Assembly (NCBI RefSeq): GCF_900095795.1
Contig: NZ_LT608328.1
Coordinates: forward strand, 2,039,001-2,103,000
DNA: 64,000 nt
Origin: Petrimonas mucosa
Lineage (GTDB): Bacteria; Bacteroidota; Bacteroidia; Bacteroidales; Dysgonomonadaceae
Direction of reading: 5' to 3'
Shown here: piece by piece, positions 1 to 9,290 of the stretch
Position numbering within the stretch: position 1 is the stretch's first letter
Layout: every line of letters starts with the position of its first letter
Made by a program: the position numbers and the translations under genes
Notes under the pieces: model-generated
Seen by the model: only the letters and a program-made list of their open reading frames with translations
Told to the model about the DNA's origin: nothing
Database searches by the model: none

Positions 1-1
1 G

Positions 2-367
2 GATGCCGACTACGAAGAGTTCAAACAGTATGTGAAGGGACGCGATTTTCAGTACGACCAGATGAGCAACCGTTCGTTGCAATCGTTGAAGGAGATCATG
101 GAGTTTGAGGGATATTTTTCAAATGCCTCGGAAGAGTTCAACGCTCTGAAGAAGAAGCTGCAACCCGATCTCGACCGGGATCTGGAGCTTTTCGGGAAGG
201 AGATCCGGAAGATGATCGAAACCGAGATCATGCAACGGTACTACTATAAGGAGGGGGTATTGATGTACGAGCTCCGCGACGATCCTGTACTGAAGAAAGC
301 CAGGGAGGTGCTGAAGAACAGGGAACTCTACGACCGGACACTCCAGCCCCAGCCGGAGAGAGCATAA
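2..367 (+). CDS. S41 family C-terminal processing protease, C-terminal fragment
   Basis: The open frame runs in from the left edge of the window, so only the last 121 codons are present and the in-frame GTG at 32 is not a real start. The fragment is a charged, helical tail that ends in a DDPVLKKAREVL segment. This kind of tail follows the protease domain in Bacteroidetes S41 (CtpA/Prc-like) peptidases, which are periplasmic serine proteases that trim other envelope proteins. The Ser-Lys catalytic centre and PDZ domain would lie upstream, outside the window. CapA follows after 16 bases on the same strand and is probably co-transcribed. The call rests on the tail alone. Confidence 0.7.
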   Translation, partial: DADYEEFKQYVKGRDFQYDQMSNRSLQSLKEIMEFEGYFSNASEEFNALKKKLQPDLDRDLELFGKEIRKMIETEIMQRYYYKEGVLMYELRDDPVLKKAREVLKNRELYDRTLQPQPERA

Positions 368-383
368 CATTACCGATATCTGT

Positions 384-1454
384 ATGGCCACCCGTTTGAC
401 AGCCATGATCCTGCTTCTGTTCCTGATTTTTCCGCTTTCTCAAGCCCAGGAGAAACAGGTAAGGCTGCTCTTTGCCGGTGATGCCATGCAGCATCTACCG
501 CAGATAGAAGCTGCCCGGACAGCGGAGGGGTACAGTTACGACTCCTGCTTCTATCTGCTGAAGGAGAGGGTCGAGTCGGCCGACATCGCCTGTCTCAACT
601 TCGAGACCACGTTGGCCGGTAAACCCTATACGGGATATCCGCTATTCAGCGCGCCCGATCAGTTCGCCATTGCACTGAAAGATGCCGGATTTGATCTCTT
701 TTTTCTGGCCAACAATCATATAGTCGACAAGGGCCAAAGAGGATTGGAGCGTACCATCAGGGTGTTAGACTCGATCGGGATAAAGCATACCGGAGTATTC
801 CGTTCGAAGGAGAGCCGGGGGTTGAACTACCCCCTGATGATCATTAGGAATGGTATCCGGATGGCCTTTCTGAACTATACCTACGACACCAACGGGCTTG
901 TGGTTGCACCGCCCAATATCGTAAACAGTATGGATACAGTGCAGATAAAGCGGGATCTCCGCCTGACGAGGCTATATTATCCCGATATGGTCATTGCCAA
1001 CATGCACTGGGGGAACGAGTACAGCACAACTCCCAGCCGCGAACAGCGTGACCTGGCCAGTTTTCTTGTCAGAAATGGAGTCTCTATCATTATCGGCAAC
1101 CATCCGCACGTGGTTCAGCCGATTGTCGCCAACCGCCGGGATGGAAATATCGAAAGCGTGGTTTACTATTCACTCGGCAACTTTATCTCCAATCAACAAA
1201 GGCCAAATACCGACGGCGGGGCAATAGCCGAGATTGTGATTGTGAAGGAGAACGAGAATAGCCCGGCCAGGATAGCCTCTTGCGATTATTCGCTGGTCTG
1301 GGTAAGGAAATTTAGTGAAGACGGGAGACTGAAATACAGGTTAATCCCTGTAGAGATAGATGAAAAGGAGGTTATTCCGGAAATGAGTCCGGATGAGTGG
1401 CAAAGAATGAGTGCCTTTGCCTCCGACATGAACCAACTCATAGGATCTTTTTAA
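384..1454 (+). CDS. CapA-family metallophosphatase (PGA_cap domain)
   Basis: 356 residues. An N-terminal hydrophobic signal (residues 5-21, ending in AQ) indicates export. The rest is a calcineurin-like fold of the CapA/PgsA type, with LLFAGD near residue 32, CLNFET, LANNH, MHWGNEY, GNHPHVVQP and YSLGNF motifs in the family order; the Asp, Asn and His residues form the two-metal site. CapA was first described in poly-gamma-glutamate capsule synthesis, but no capB or capC homologue is seen here, so a capsule role is not supported. A general periplasmic phosphoesterase is the safer reading. MgtC starts 2 bases after its stop codon. Confidence 0.88.
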   Translation: MATRLTAMILLLFLIFPLSQAQEKQVRLLFAGDAMQHLPQIEAARTAEGYSYDSCFYLLKERVESADIACLNFETTLAGKPYTGYPLFSAPDQFAIALKDAGFDLFFLANNHIVDKGQRGLERTIRVLDSIGIKHTGVFRSKESRGLNYPLMIIRNGIRMAFLNYTYDTNGLVVAPPNIVNSMDTVQIKRDLRLTRLYYPDMVIANMHWGNEYSTTPSREQRDLASFLVRNGVSIIIGNHPHVVQPIVANRRDGNIESVVYYSLGNFISNQQRPNTDGGAIAEIVIVKENENSPARIASCDYSLVWVRKFSEDGRLKYRLIPVEIDEKEVIPEMSPDEWQRMSAFASDMNQLIGSF

Positions 1455-1456
1455 TC

Positions 1457-1915
1457 ATGTCAACATTGGAGTTTGTTTTTCGCCTGCTGGCGGCTGTTGC
1501 TTCAGGTGGCGCAGTGGGACTTGAACGTCAGATCAACAACAAGAGTGCCGGATTCCGCACCAATACCCTGGTAGCAATGGGCGCATCTATCTATGTGCTG
1601 ATCAACGTGATTCTAACCCAAGATGGCGGCGATCCTACCCGGATAATCGGTCAGATCGTCACGGGAATCGGTTTTCTGGGAGCCGGTGTTATCCTTCACA
1701 AGGGTATAAATGTACAGGGACTTACCACCGCCGCCACCATATGGTGCAGCGCTGCCCTGGGGTCACTTGCGGGACTGGGCATGTACCTGGAGCTGCTGAT
1801 CTCCACGCTGTTGATCATCCTTATCAACACCACGTTCAAGAGGGCAGACCGGTGGTTTATGGGTGAAAAGAAGAAGAAGAAAACCAAAAACAGTGACGAT
1901 CATTCGTTGGAATGA
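1457..1915 (+). CDS. mgtC: MgtC/SapB family membrane protein
   Basis: 152 residues from the ATG at 1457; the frame is open further upstream but that part lies inside capA. It has about four to five hydrophobic segments, the MgtC signature GGAVGLERQ followed by AGFRTNTLV, and IGFLGAGVILH with TTAATIW. The C-terminus is a basic, lysine-rich tail. MgtC proteins sit in the inner membrane and are linked to magnesium limitation and, in some species, to inhibition of the F-type ATPase. The start chosen places it 2 bases after capA, suggesting one transcript. Its last 16 bases overlap the convergent DUF1460 gene. Confidence 0.9.
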   Translation: MSTLEFVFRLLAAVASGGAVGLERQINNKSAGFRTNTLVAMGASIYVLINVILTQDGGDPTRIIGQIVTGIGFLGAGVILHKGINVQGLTTAATIWCSAALGSLAGLGMYLELLISTLLIILINTTFKRADRWFMGEKKKKKTKNSDDHSLE

Positions 1916-2775
1916 TCTCCCAGCACCGGCATCACCATGATTCCGGTGCACGACTTCTGCCGTTCACAATAGTCGCTCAACGTCGTCTCGTCGATCACCA
2001 CTTTTTTCCTGGCGCTGGAGGCATGGATAAAGGTCAGCCTCCCCTCGCTCTTGTAGGCAAAAGCGGTATGCGACGTATCGAGACCCTCTACGGAGGTTGT
2101 GAAGGCGATCATGGCCATGTGCGGTATAGCATCCTTTTTTGACTCGATTTCGCCTTTGGGGAGGTAGTAGAACCCACCCCTGGCATTGATAGACTCTTCG
2201 ATCGCCCTGATCTTTCCCAGCATCTCATCATCTTTTTCCAGTGCGCGGTAGGCGGACCGGTGCGCGGTCATGAAATCGATCGGTTTCGTCTCGCGGATTC
2301 CACCCAACTGCCTGGCCGATTCCGACAGGATTCCCTTCCTGACGTTGTCGTACACCCAGTCGGAGGTATAGTGCAACCGGGAATCATACCCGCCGGCAAT
2401 TCCGTTCCGGTACCTGATCCGCTCTATCCTTGCAGCAAATTGATCGAACGAAAGGTCATCGGAAGCAGCTGTAAGGGCAAGGGCGATTACCGACTCCACA
2501 AAAGTGACGCAGTCCATCTCCCTCAGGTTGATCACTACCTTTTCGGTATTGTTCCTGTCCAGTGTCCCTCCGACATAAGGCGTGCCGAGAAAGTAAACGG
2601 CAGTATGGTGCAATATCATCTCCAGCGTTTGCGACCGGTAGGGAGCGATATATTTCGCATACCGCTCGAAAATCTCACGATCCTCCGCCTTGAAGTCGAC
2701 CGTCTGTGAAAAGGTGGTGACAAAGGGCAATGAGGCGAATAATATCAGTATAGGAAGGGTTGCTGCACGTTTCAT
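1900..2775 (-). CDS. DUF1460 family N-acetylmuramoyl-L-alanine amidase-like protein
   Basis: 291 residues with an N-terminal signal peptide (residues 3-23). The body matches the DUF1460 family, a circularly variant NlpC/P60-like cysteine peptidase fold active on peptidoglycan. MDCVTFVES supplies the catalytic Cys, and HMAMIAF and FIHASSARKKV contribute the His/Ser part. Known members cleave the bond between N-acetylmuramic acid and L-alanine in cell-wall recycling or remodelling. It starts 3 bases after the ung stop codon, so the two are probably co-transcribed. Location is likely periplasmic. Confidence 0.83.
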   Translation of the reverse strand: MKRAATLPILILFASLPFVTTFSQTVDFKAEDREIFERYAKYIAPYRSQTLEMILHHTAVYFLGTPYVGGTLDRNNTEKVVINLREMDCVTFVESVIALALTAASDDLSFDQFAARIERIRYRNGIAGGYDSRLHYTSDWVYDNVRKGILSESARQLGGIRETKPIDFMTAHRSAYRALEKDDEMLGKIRAIEESINARGGFYYLPKGEIESKKDAIPHMAMIAFTTSVEGLDTSHTAFAYKSEGRLTFIHASSARKKVVIDETTLSDYCERQKSCTGIMVMPVLGDHSNE

Positions 2776-2778
2776 AAG

Positions 2779-3441
2779 CTACCACTCGATAGGAGTAATG
2801 CCTTTTGATATCAAATAGGCGTTTGCTTTGCTAAAATGCTTGTTTCCAAAGAATCCACGGTGAGCAGACAATGGCGAAGGGTGTGGAGATTTCAATACAA
2901 GATGTCTATTCGTATCGACTGCCGCCCCTTTTTTCTGGGCATAGGCCCCCCAAAGGATAAAAACCAGATTTTCCCGCTCGGTGGCCAGGTGATGGATGAC
3001 GTTATCGGTAAACTCCTCCCACCCTTTATGCTGATGCGAACCGGCCTGATGGGCCCTGACGGTGAGCGTCGCATTCAGCAGGAGGACACCCTGCCTGCTC
3101 CACCTCTCCAGGTTACCCGATGTTGGAACCGGCCTGCCCAGGTCATCACGGATCTCCTTGTAGATATTGACGAGCGACGGGGGAATATCCACTCCGTCGT
3201 TGACCGAGAAACACAATCCATTGGCCTGGCCCGGTTCGTGATAGGGATCCTGACCTACAATGACCACTTTTACCTGATCAAACGGACATTGGTCGAATGC
3301 GTTGAAAATCAGCTTTGCCGGTGGATAGACTGTTCGTGTGGAATACTCCTGGCGGACAAAATCGGTCAGTGCCTTGAAATAGGGTTTTTCAAACTCGTTA
3401 CTTAACCGTTGTTTCCAGCTCTCTTCAATTTTTACATTCAT
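2779..3441 (-). CDS. ung: Uracil-DNA glycosylase (family 1)
   Basis: 220 residues, the normal length. GQDPYHEPGQANGLCFSV (residues 63-80) carries the catalytic Asp in the water-activating loop. A motif with HPSPLSAHRGFFG near residue 190 carries the catalytic His and the DNA-intercalating loop. The enzyme removes uracil from DNA to start base-excision repair in the cytoplasm. The translation start is the only good Met in frame. The gene is followed 3 bases later by the DUF1460 amidase. Confidence 0.97.
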   Translation of the reverse strand: MNVKIEESWKQRLSNEFEKPYFKALTDFVRQEYSTRTVYPPAKLIFNAFDQCPFDQVKVVIVGQDPYHEPGQANGLCFSVNDGVDIPPSLVNIYKEIRDDLGRPVPTSGNLERWSRQGVLLLNATLTVRAHQAGSHQHKGWEEFTDNVIHHLATERENLVFILWGAYAQKKGAAVDTNRHLVLKSPHPSPLSAHRGFFGNKHFSKANAYLISKGITPIEW

Positions 3442-3556
3442 AACGGTTCACTCGGGGATAGACTGCTGGAGCAGTCGGTTTTACTGAATAAACAAAAATA
3501 CAAAAAAAGCGATAGAAAGTGGAAATTTCGGGCGACAATAGAGCAGCAATTCTGGA

Positions 3557-4594
3557 CTAAATCAGAAAAATGTCGTTGTCGGCCGCCTCCTTCCGCATCT
3601 CTTTCGGCCAAATACTGGCCTGGATCTCCCCAATGTGCGCTTTGCGAAGGTAGTACATGCAGAGGCGTGACTGCCCGATTCCTCCTCCAATGGAGAGTGG
3701 CAGTTCACCGTTGATCAGCCGTTTATGGAAAAAGAGCTCCAGTTTTCCCTCCTCATTTTTGATCTTCAACTGCTTCAGCAACGCCTCCCGGTCTACACGG
3801 ATTCCCATTGAGGAGAGTTCCATCGCTCTTCCGAGTACCGAGTTCCAGACTAGCAGATCGCCGTTCAATCCCTCAAAACCCTCCTCGTTGAGCGTTGTCC
3901 AGTCGTCGTAATCGGCAGATCTGCCATCGTGGGGTTCCCCGTTGGACAACTTCCCGCCAATGCCGATGATGAATACGGCACCGCACGCTTTAGTGATGAC
4001 ATCCTCACGCTCCTTGGGGGAGAGATCGGGATATCGCTGCAACAGCTCTTCGGACGAGATAAAGGTGATCTCCCGCGGGAGTTCGGGTATCAACCGGGGA
4101 AAGGCTTCATGCACCAGATATTCGGTCCGGAGCATGGCGCTGTAGATTCGTCTCACAATATCCTTCAGGAAAGAGACCCGCCGCTCGCTCTCGTCGATAA
4201 CCAACTCCCAATCCCACTGGTCGACATATAATGAATGGAGATTGTCGAGCTCTTCGTCAGCCCGGATGGCATTCATATCGGTATAGATACCGTATCCCTT
4301 TTCAATTCCATAATCGGCCAGGGTCATCCGTTTCCATTTGGCCAGAGAGTGGACAATCTCGGCAACGGTATCGTTCATATCCTTGATGGGGAAACTGACC
4401 GGGCGCTCCACCCCGTTCAGATCGTCGTTGATACCGGTACCTTTTGCCACGAAAAGCGGTGCAGTAACACGGCGCAATCGAAGCTCCGATGCCAGATTCA
4501 GTTGGAAAAAATCCTTGATTTTCTTGATTCCCAGCTCCGTCTGTCTAAGGTTTAACAGGGGTTTGTATCCTTTTGGAATGATCAGATTTGACAT
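3557..4594 (-). CDS. asnA: Aspartate-ammonia ligase (asparagine synthetase A)
   Basis: 345 residues from the ATG that gives MSNLIIPKGYKPLL; a longer frame reaches 4624 but has no family support, and a promoter -7 element (CAAAGATA on the plus strand at 4624-4631) lies over it. AsnA makes asparagine from aspartate and ammonia using ATP. The fold is that of class II aminoacyl-tRNA synthetases, and RRVTAPLFV, the EWELV-like core and GGGIGQSRLCMYYL near the C-terminus are family motifs. The final part ends SIWPKEMRKE. It is probably monocistronic: ung starts 115 bases downstream after an AT-rich gap. Confidence 0.97.
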   Translation of the reverse strand: MSNLIIPKGYKPLLNLRQTELGIKKIKDFFQLNLASELRLRRVTAPLFVAKGTGINDDLNGVERPVSFPIKDMNDTVAEIVHSLAKWKRMTLADYGIEKGYGIYTDMNAIRADEELDNLHSLYVDQWDWELVIDESERRVSFLKDIVRRIYSAMLRTEYLVHEAFPRLIPELPREITFISSEELLQRYPDLSPKEREDVITKACGAVFIIGIGGKLSNGEPHDGRSADYDDWTTLNEEGFEGLNGDLLVWNSVLGRAMELSSMGIRVDREALLKQLKIKNEEGKLELFFHKRLINGELPLSIGGGIGQSRLCMYYLRKAHIGEIQASIWPKEMRKEAADNDIFLI

Positions 4595-4623
4595 TTTGTA
4601 TGGTTCATTGTTGTAATATTCCA

Positions 4624-4631
4624 CAAAGATA
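4624..4631 (-). promoter_or_regulatory. Promoter -7 element for asnA
   Basis: Reads TATCTTTG on the minus strand, an exact match to the Bacteroidetes -7 consensus TAnnTTTG. It is placed 30 bases upstream of the asnA ATG and would start transcription close to 4617. No convincing TTTG is seen at the -33 position. Confidence 0.55.
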
Positions 4632-4714
4632 CATCAAATATTCAATTTGTAAAATATTTTCCAAGCAAATATCCATTTTGATAATTTTGTCACGCAAACG
4701 GGAGCAAAAAAATA

Positions 4715-5626
4715 TTAAATTTCAAGTTTGCCTATTATTTCGCTGACTGAATTCAGCTTATGCCTCTTGAGATAGTCCTCAATACCATCGATCACCTTCA
4801 TCGAAATTGCGGGGTCGATAAAGTTATAGGTGCCGATCTGTATGGCTGTAGAGCCCGCCAGCATAAATTCAATGGCATCGGTAGCGCTTGAGATTCCTCC
4901 CATTCCGATAACCGGGATCTTTACGGCATTGTAGACCTGCCATACCATGCGCAGTGCGATCGGCTTGATGCATGGACCCGACAATCCCCCGGTCACCGTG
5001 GAGAGCCGGGGTCTTCTTCTCTCTGCATCGATGGCCATTCCCAGGAAGGTGTTTACCAGCGAGACCGAGTCGGCTCCTTCATCTTCAACCGCTCGGGCAA
5101 TCTCGGCAATATCGGTGACGTTGGGCGACAGTTTCACGATCAACGTTTTGGGATAGACATCCCGCACTGCCCTGGTCACCGCTGCGGCCGACCGGCAGGA
5201 GGTACCGAAAGCCATTCCGCCCTCTTTTACATTGGGGCAGGAGATGTTCAGTTCGATGGCGGGAACCTTCTCCAGGTCGACCAATTTTTGGGCACATTGC
5301 ACGTAATCTTCGAGGGTGGAACCCGATACGTTGACGACGATATGGGTATTGTAGTCCTTGATTCCGGGATAGATCTGCCCGACAAAGTAGTCCACCCCCC
5401 TGTTTTGCAGTCCGACGGAGTTGAGCATCCCGGAGGGGGTTTCGGCCATCCTCGGGTAATCGTTCCCCTCTCTGGGCTCCACCGTGGTCCCCTTCACAAA
5501 AATTGCTCCCAGCCGGTCCAGATCGACAAAATCGGCATATTCCACTCCGTAACCGAAAGTACCGGATGCCGTGGTCACGGGGTTTTGCAACTTCAGATTA
5601 CCTATCTTTACACTTAATCTATCCAT
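4715..5626 (-). CDS. pyrD: Dihydroorotate dehydrogenase B, catalytic subunit
   Basis: 303 residues, normal for class 1[12 protein letters not shown] holds the active-site Cys that acts as base. SGTFGYG near the N-terminus and the VIGMGGI and GSTAIQIGT segments bind FMN and phosphate in the TIM barrel. It oxidises dihydroorotate to orotate in pyrimidine synthesis and passes electrons to the PyrK subunit. Its start overlaps the end of pyrK by 13 bases, indicating translational coupling and a heterotetrameric partner. Confidence 0.96.
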   Translation of the reverse strand: MDRLSVKIGNLKLQNPVTTASGTFGYGVEYADFVDLDRLGAIFVKGTTVEPREGNDYPRMAETPSGMLNSVGLQNRGVDYFVGQIYPGIKDYNTHIVVNVSGSTLEDYVQCAQKLVDLEKVPAIELNISCPNVKEGGMAFGTSCRSAAAVTRAVRDVYPKTLIVKLSPNVTDIAEIARAVEDEGADSVSLVNTFLGMAIDAERRRPRLSTVTGGLSGPCIKPIALRMVWQVYNAVKIPVIGMGGISSATDAIEFMLAGSTAIQIGTYNFIDPAISMKVIDGIEDYLKRHKLNSVSEIIGKLEI

Positions 5627-6390
5627 GTGAGTTCATTGATGTTAAAGACGGGACCATCGGTACAGGCACAACGGTTTCCCCGGGTTGTCTTTTCTACGCA
5701 GCAGAGGCAGGCCCCAAAACCGCATGCCATAAGGTTTTCGAGCGATACTTCACAGCCGCTCCCGGTTGCATTTGCATAGCGGGCTACTTCCACCATCATC
5801 GGCTTGGGTCCGCACGTATAGATGAAATCAAATCTGTTCTCACGCAAGATGGAGTGGTCGGTCACATACCCTTTTTCCCCCAATGATCCATCTTCGGTGG
5901 TGCAGCTGACGCTCCCCAACGCCTCAAATTCGCTGAGTTGAAGAATATCTCTGCCGGTACGGCCACCCAGCAGAAATTGAGGGATAAACCCTTTTTCACT
6001 CAGCTTTTTACCCAGAAAAAGCAGGGGGGCCGTACCCACACCTCCACCCACAAGCAGATAGCTGCCCGCACGCTGGGGAATTGTAAAGGAGTTGCCGAGC
6101 GGGAAGACCAGATTGAGTTTCTGGCCGACGGCTGACTCGCATATTTTTCGGGTCCCTTCACCCACACGCTGTACCAGCAGCCAGATCTCATTCCTCTCCC
6201 TCGCTACGAAGTTGATAGATATGGGTCTACGGAGAAATATGGCGTTGGAATTGTCCACCAGCACCTGTACAAACTGCCCTGGAAGCATTTCAGGCAGCGG
6301 TTCGTTGTCGATCGGGGCAACCTTGATCAGGTTGTTCTGGTAGTTGAGCGATTCGTTTGAGCGGACTATGAAATCGAGTACTTTCATCAT
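5614..6390 (-). CDS. pyrK: Dihydroorotate dehydrogenase B, electron transfer subunit
   Basis: 258 residues. The N-terminal half is a ferredoxin-reductase-like FAD domain (FLRRPISI), the middle an NAD-binding domain ([15 protein letters not shown]). The C-terminus carries the four-Cys 2Fe-2S cluster site in [12 protein letters not shown] plus a following CAC. It moves electrons from dihydroorotate through FMN, 2Fe-2S and FAD to NAD+. Two adjacent ATGs (6390 and 6387) could start it. A TAAATTTG element on the minus strand at 6415-6408 is a fitting -7 promoter about 20 bases upstream. Confidence 0.95.
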   Translation of the reverse strand: MMKVLDFIVRSNESLNYQNNLIKVAPIDNEPLPEMLPGQFVQVLVDNSNAIFLRRPISINFVARERNEIWLLVQRVGEGTRKICESAVGQKLNLVFPLGNSFTIPQRAGSYLLVGGGVGTAPLLFLGKKLSEKGFIPQFLLGGRTGRDILQLSEFEALGSVSCTTEDGSLGEKGYVTDHSILRENRFDFIYTCGPKPMMVEVARYANATGSGCEVSLENLMACGFGACLCCVEKTTRGNRCACTDGPVFNINELTWID

Positions 6391-6407
6391 GAAAACTTTA
6401 TCGGGTA

Positions 6408-6415
6408 CAAATTTA
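6408..6415 (-). promoter_or_regulatory. Promoter -7 element for pyrK-pyrD
   Basis: TAAATTTG on the minus strand fits TAnnTTTG and lies 18 bases upstream of the pyrK start. This leaves a very short 5' leader with no room for an attenuator. Confidence 0.45.
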
Positions 6416-6463
6416 CACTATATTTTTCAATTTTTGCCATCTGCCGCTACACGTTCTCTCATT

Positions 6464-7855
6464 TCATTTTCGGCTGCAGGTCAAATAAAAGAGGAGTCCG
6501 GCAAGCAGAAGTGCTACACCCAGTAATGCCCCGTTGCCGGTGTAGGAAAGGCTGGAGTAGAATAAATAACCGCAAACTATGATGAAGAGCAGCGGGGTTA
6601 CCGGATAGAGCGGAACGCTGAATGGTCTCGAATTATCGGGCCGCTTATGTCTCAATACAATCAGGGCCAACCCGATTGACATAAAGAAAAACCAGAATAC
6701 CGGCGCCGTAAAATCGACCATCGCTTCAAATCCGCTTCGAGTGAATGCCCCGAAGAGTATGAGCAACACCGCAACTGTCCCTTGCAGATAGAGGGCGTTC
6801 ACCGGTGCGGATCTTTTACCGCTCCATTCTCCTAAAAAGGCAAGCTGGTTGTAGTCCCTCCCCAGCGCATAACTGGATCTCGATCCGGTAAAAATTGTCG
6901 TATTGAGAGATGTCAGCGCCGACAAGGTCACCAACATTCCTATCAATATGACACCTTTATCGCCGAGGGTGACCTTCATCATCTCAACTCCGACGGCATC
7001 CGAAGCAGCCATGACTTTCAGTCCCAGCACCTTCAGAAATACCATATTGATCATGAGATAAAGCAGAGTGATGAAAAGAATGGCGGATACCAGGACCTTT
7101 ACAATGCTTTTGCTGCCCGACTTCAACTCGGATGAGATATTGGCAGCCTCATTCCACCCTCCAAAAGAGAGCAACACGAAGAGCAGTGCCAGACCGATCG
7201 ATGAAAATTCAGGTGTTGATTCCGCGGCCGGAATGGAGATAGGGAGTGAAGCGGACGGTAGAGAAAGTCCCACTGAAATTATGATTGCAATTCCGGTAAA
7301 CTGCAGTGCAGTAAGAAGTTTCTGGAGGGCTGTCCCCAGGTGAATGCCTGATACATTGACCAACGTAAGTATCACCACAACAGCTGTCGCGTAAATTGCT
7401 GCCGAAAAATCGCCGATCGGAAAGAGTCGTGCCATATAGTCGCCCGCAATATAGGCCAGCATTGCAATGGAACCGGTCTGGATAACCGTAATGCGGGACC
7501 AGGCATACAAAAAGGAGAATCCTCTGCCGAAGGCAGTTTTTAAAAAATAATATTCGCCTCCTCTGCTTGGAAAAGCCGTGCACAGTTCCGCATAACAGAG
7601 TGCACCGGTCAGAGAAACGATACCTCCAAAGCCCCACAGGCATAGTAACCAGAATTCGCCTGATACGTTTGCCGCAACAACCGAGGGTGTCCTGAAAATT
7701 CCTGCTCCTACCACAATGCCTATAATTAGCGCAACCGCATCAATGGTACGCAGCGGAGCTCCCGGGGTCCGAGAGGGCTCTATGCCTTTTCTGCCTCTAT
7801 CGATCTTCCGGCCTGCAGCAGCGCTGTTGCCTCTTCTTTCAAGGGTTGTATGCAT
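6464..7855 (-). CDS. APC-family amino acid permease
   Basis: 463 residues with about 12 hydrophobic helices after a basic, disordered N-terminus of some 37 residues. IGIVVGAGIFRTPS in the first helix is the unwound substrate-binding helix motif of the amino acid/polyamine/organocation superfamily, and FGGWNEAANISSE in helix 6 is typical of LAT-type transporters. It would import or exchange amino acids across the inner membrane. Substrate cannot be read from sequence. The true start may be an internal Met; none is clearly better, since the first 37 residues lack family similarity. Confidence 0.85.
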   Translation of the reverse strand: MHTTLERRGNSAAAGRKIDRGRKGIEPSRTPGAPLRTIDAVALIIGIVVGAGIFRTPSVVAANVSGEFWLLCLWGFGGIVSLTGALCYAELCTAFPSRGGEYYFLKTAFGRGFSFLYAWSRITVIQTGSIAMLAYIAGDYMARLFPIGDFSAAIYATAVVVILTLVNVSGIHLGTALQKLLTALQFTGIAIIISVGLSLPSASLPISIPAAESTPEFSSIGLALLFVLLSFGGWNEAANISSELKSGSKSIVKVLVSAILFITLLYLMINMVFLKVLGLKVMAASDAVGVEMMKVTLGDKGVILIGMLVTLSALTSLNTTIFTGSRSSYALGRDYNQLAFLGEWSGKRSAPVNALYLQGTVAVLLILFGAFTRSGFEAMVDFTAPVFWFFFMSIGLALIVLRHKRPDNSRPFSVPLYPVTPLLFIIVCGYLFYSSLSYTGNGALLGVALLLAGLLFYLTCSRK

Positions 7856-7930
7856 TGACCTACGTTTAGGGGTGATACCGCTAAAATCAAAGATACAAAT
7901 TCACCGGTTAGAAATTGCGAAAAGGCAGAT

Positions 7931-8389
7931 CTATTTAGCCGACTGGGGCAGGAAAGTCTCGAAGGTGTTGTCGTTATAATAGATGATTATTTGACTGATT
8001 TTTTTTTCACGATTTTCATTCACAACAACACTCTTTGTTTCAACTGGTTGAGTCCGTTTTTCCGCTTCAATAACTTCGGATGCTTCCTTTTTTTCAACAC
8101 GCAGCTCCTCCTGGTGTGATGGAGCGGGACTCTGGTGGAATAAATCGTGCTCTAACGGGATGGAGTTCACATCGAATCCCCTTTTATACATCTCCCCGGT
8201 GCCATTAATCAGCCATTCACTGTTGATGTATGGCATTTCCGACAATATCCTGGCCACCACATCCAGGCTGGGGTTATTTCTCCCGTTCAATATGTGAGAA
8301 ATATTGGCCCTGTTAATCTGTAACTTATCGGCAAATTTGGCCGGTGTCAGATTCTCATTCTCCATTATCTGTCTGATACGTTCTCTCAT
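7931..8389 (-). CDS. XRE-family helix-turn-helix regulator
   Basis: 152 residues. Residues 1-65 form a Cro/C1-type HTH with KFADKLQINRANISHILNGRNNPSLD as the recognition region. The middle is charged and probably disordered, and the last 20 residues (QIIIYYNDNTFETFLP) form a short conserved tail seen in Bacteroidales proteins of this type. Target genes are unknown. It faces a 900-base gap, so its promoter lies in that gap. No phage genes are nearby, so a prophage repressor is unlikely. Confidence 0.8.
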   Translation of the reverse strand: MRERIRQIMENENLTPAKFADKLQINRANISHILNGRNNPSLDVVARILSEMPYINSEWLINGTGEMYKRGFDVNSIPLEHDLFHQSPAPSHQEELRVEKKEASEVIEAEKRTQPVETKSVVVNENREKKISQIIIYYNDNTFETFLPQSAK

Positions 8390-8937
8390 GATGGAAGGAG
8401 ATCATAAAATGAATAAAAACGGGTATTCAAAGATGATACAAATGTATAAAACATTATTCACAATCAGAAACAAATTCAATATATCTTTGTAAACCACAAA
8501 AGTAAATTGCACTGTCAACAATTGTTCACGTAATGATTGCCAACATCTGTATCACCAGCTTAAATCGCGAATTAAAATATAGATATTTACTTCTTATTTA
8601 GTAGCTATATAACTGATATATATCTATTTAAATTATTGGCAATCCACTATTTTAACAAAAAAAGCCACTTATCTGACTCCGGCAACCTGCAAAGCTGATT
8701 AAATAGTTGAGATATTCAATATATATGCATGATATATAGACACATAAGTTATAAAATAATTAAGGAGTAAAAGTGTTAAATCCGATTATTAACAGATGTA
8801 TATAGATGCACTCCCCTTCAAAATATATTGTTGTTAACATTAATATCAATCCACCTATTCCTTCAGTATGTTACAATTGTTAATCGACTTTGAGACACAA
8901 TTGGGAGAATTTTTTCAACATTTATATATTTCTATGG
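8390..8937. other. AT-rich intergenic stretch upstream of the XRE gene
   Basis: About 550 bases, strongly AT-rich, with no convincing reading frame and no clear terminator. It holds the upstream region of the XRE regulator. Near its right end, a TTG at 8901 and TATATTTC at 8925-8932 are spaced like a Bacteroidetes promoter and point rightward into the GC-rich island. Confidence 0.4.
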
Positions 8938-9125
8938 GATGTTACACCCGATGGAAGCGTCTCGCTTCTGAAGAGTCTGGCCAGATGATATGGTGCTACG
9001 ATAAACGGGAAGATAAGACGAAGAGACGGGTATCGGTGGCTCAAACGGGAGTGTTAAACAGCGCGAGCAGCGAATAAAACTTGCCTGTGGGACGGGAACT
9101 GGATAAATATCCGCTTCCTGCGCAT
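8938..9125 (+). ncRNA. Candidate structured non-coding RNA (GC-rich island)
   Basis: This block is much richer in GC than the flanks. GGAAGCG (8953-8959) can pair either locally, with CGCTTC at 8963-8968 around a 3-base loop, or over long range with CGCTTCC at 9112-9118. TCTGGCCAGA (8976-8985) and the 12-base palindrome at 9101-9112 add hairpin potential. A promoter-like TTG - 21 bases - TATATTTC lies just upstream. A 69-codon frame at 8868-9077 shows no protein-like features. Family is not recognised, and a decayed element is possible. Confidence 0.35.
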
Positions 9126-9245
9126 TAAAAAAATGAATTATTTATTGAATGATAGTGAATTAATCCAAAAAATCAATGTTAAAAAAAGTGCCCGGAAAAA
9201 AATTTCCGGCTAAAAATGAGATTAACAGAGAAAAATGATTTAATT

Positions 9246-9287
9246 TGTGAAACAGTAAAACGAAAAATGTGAAACAGTAAAACGAAA
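9246..9287 (+). repeat. Tandem 20-base direct repeat before glutathione peroxidase
   Basis: Two identical 20-base copies (TGTGAAACAGTAAAACGAAA) sit at 9246-9265 and 9268-9287, with a period of 22. The second ends 3 bases before the gpx ATG. It could be a duplicated regulator site or a duplicated translation-initiation region; the sequence alone does not decide. Confidence 0.85.
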
Positions 9288-9290
9288 TAA

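Noticed and set aside
8868-9077. 69-codon open frame in the large AT-rich gap
   Set aside because: No motif, charged random-looking composition, and it covers the candidate RNA stems.
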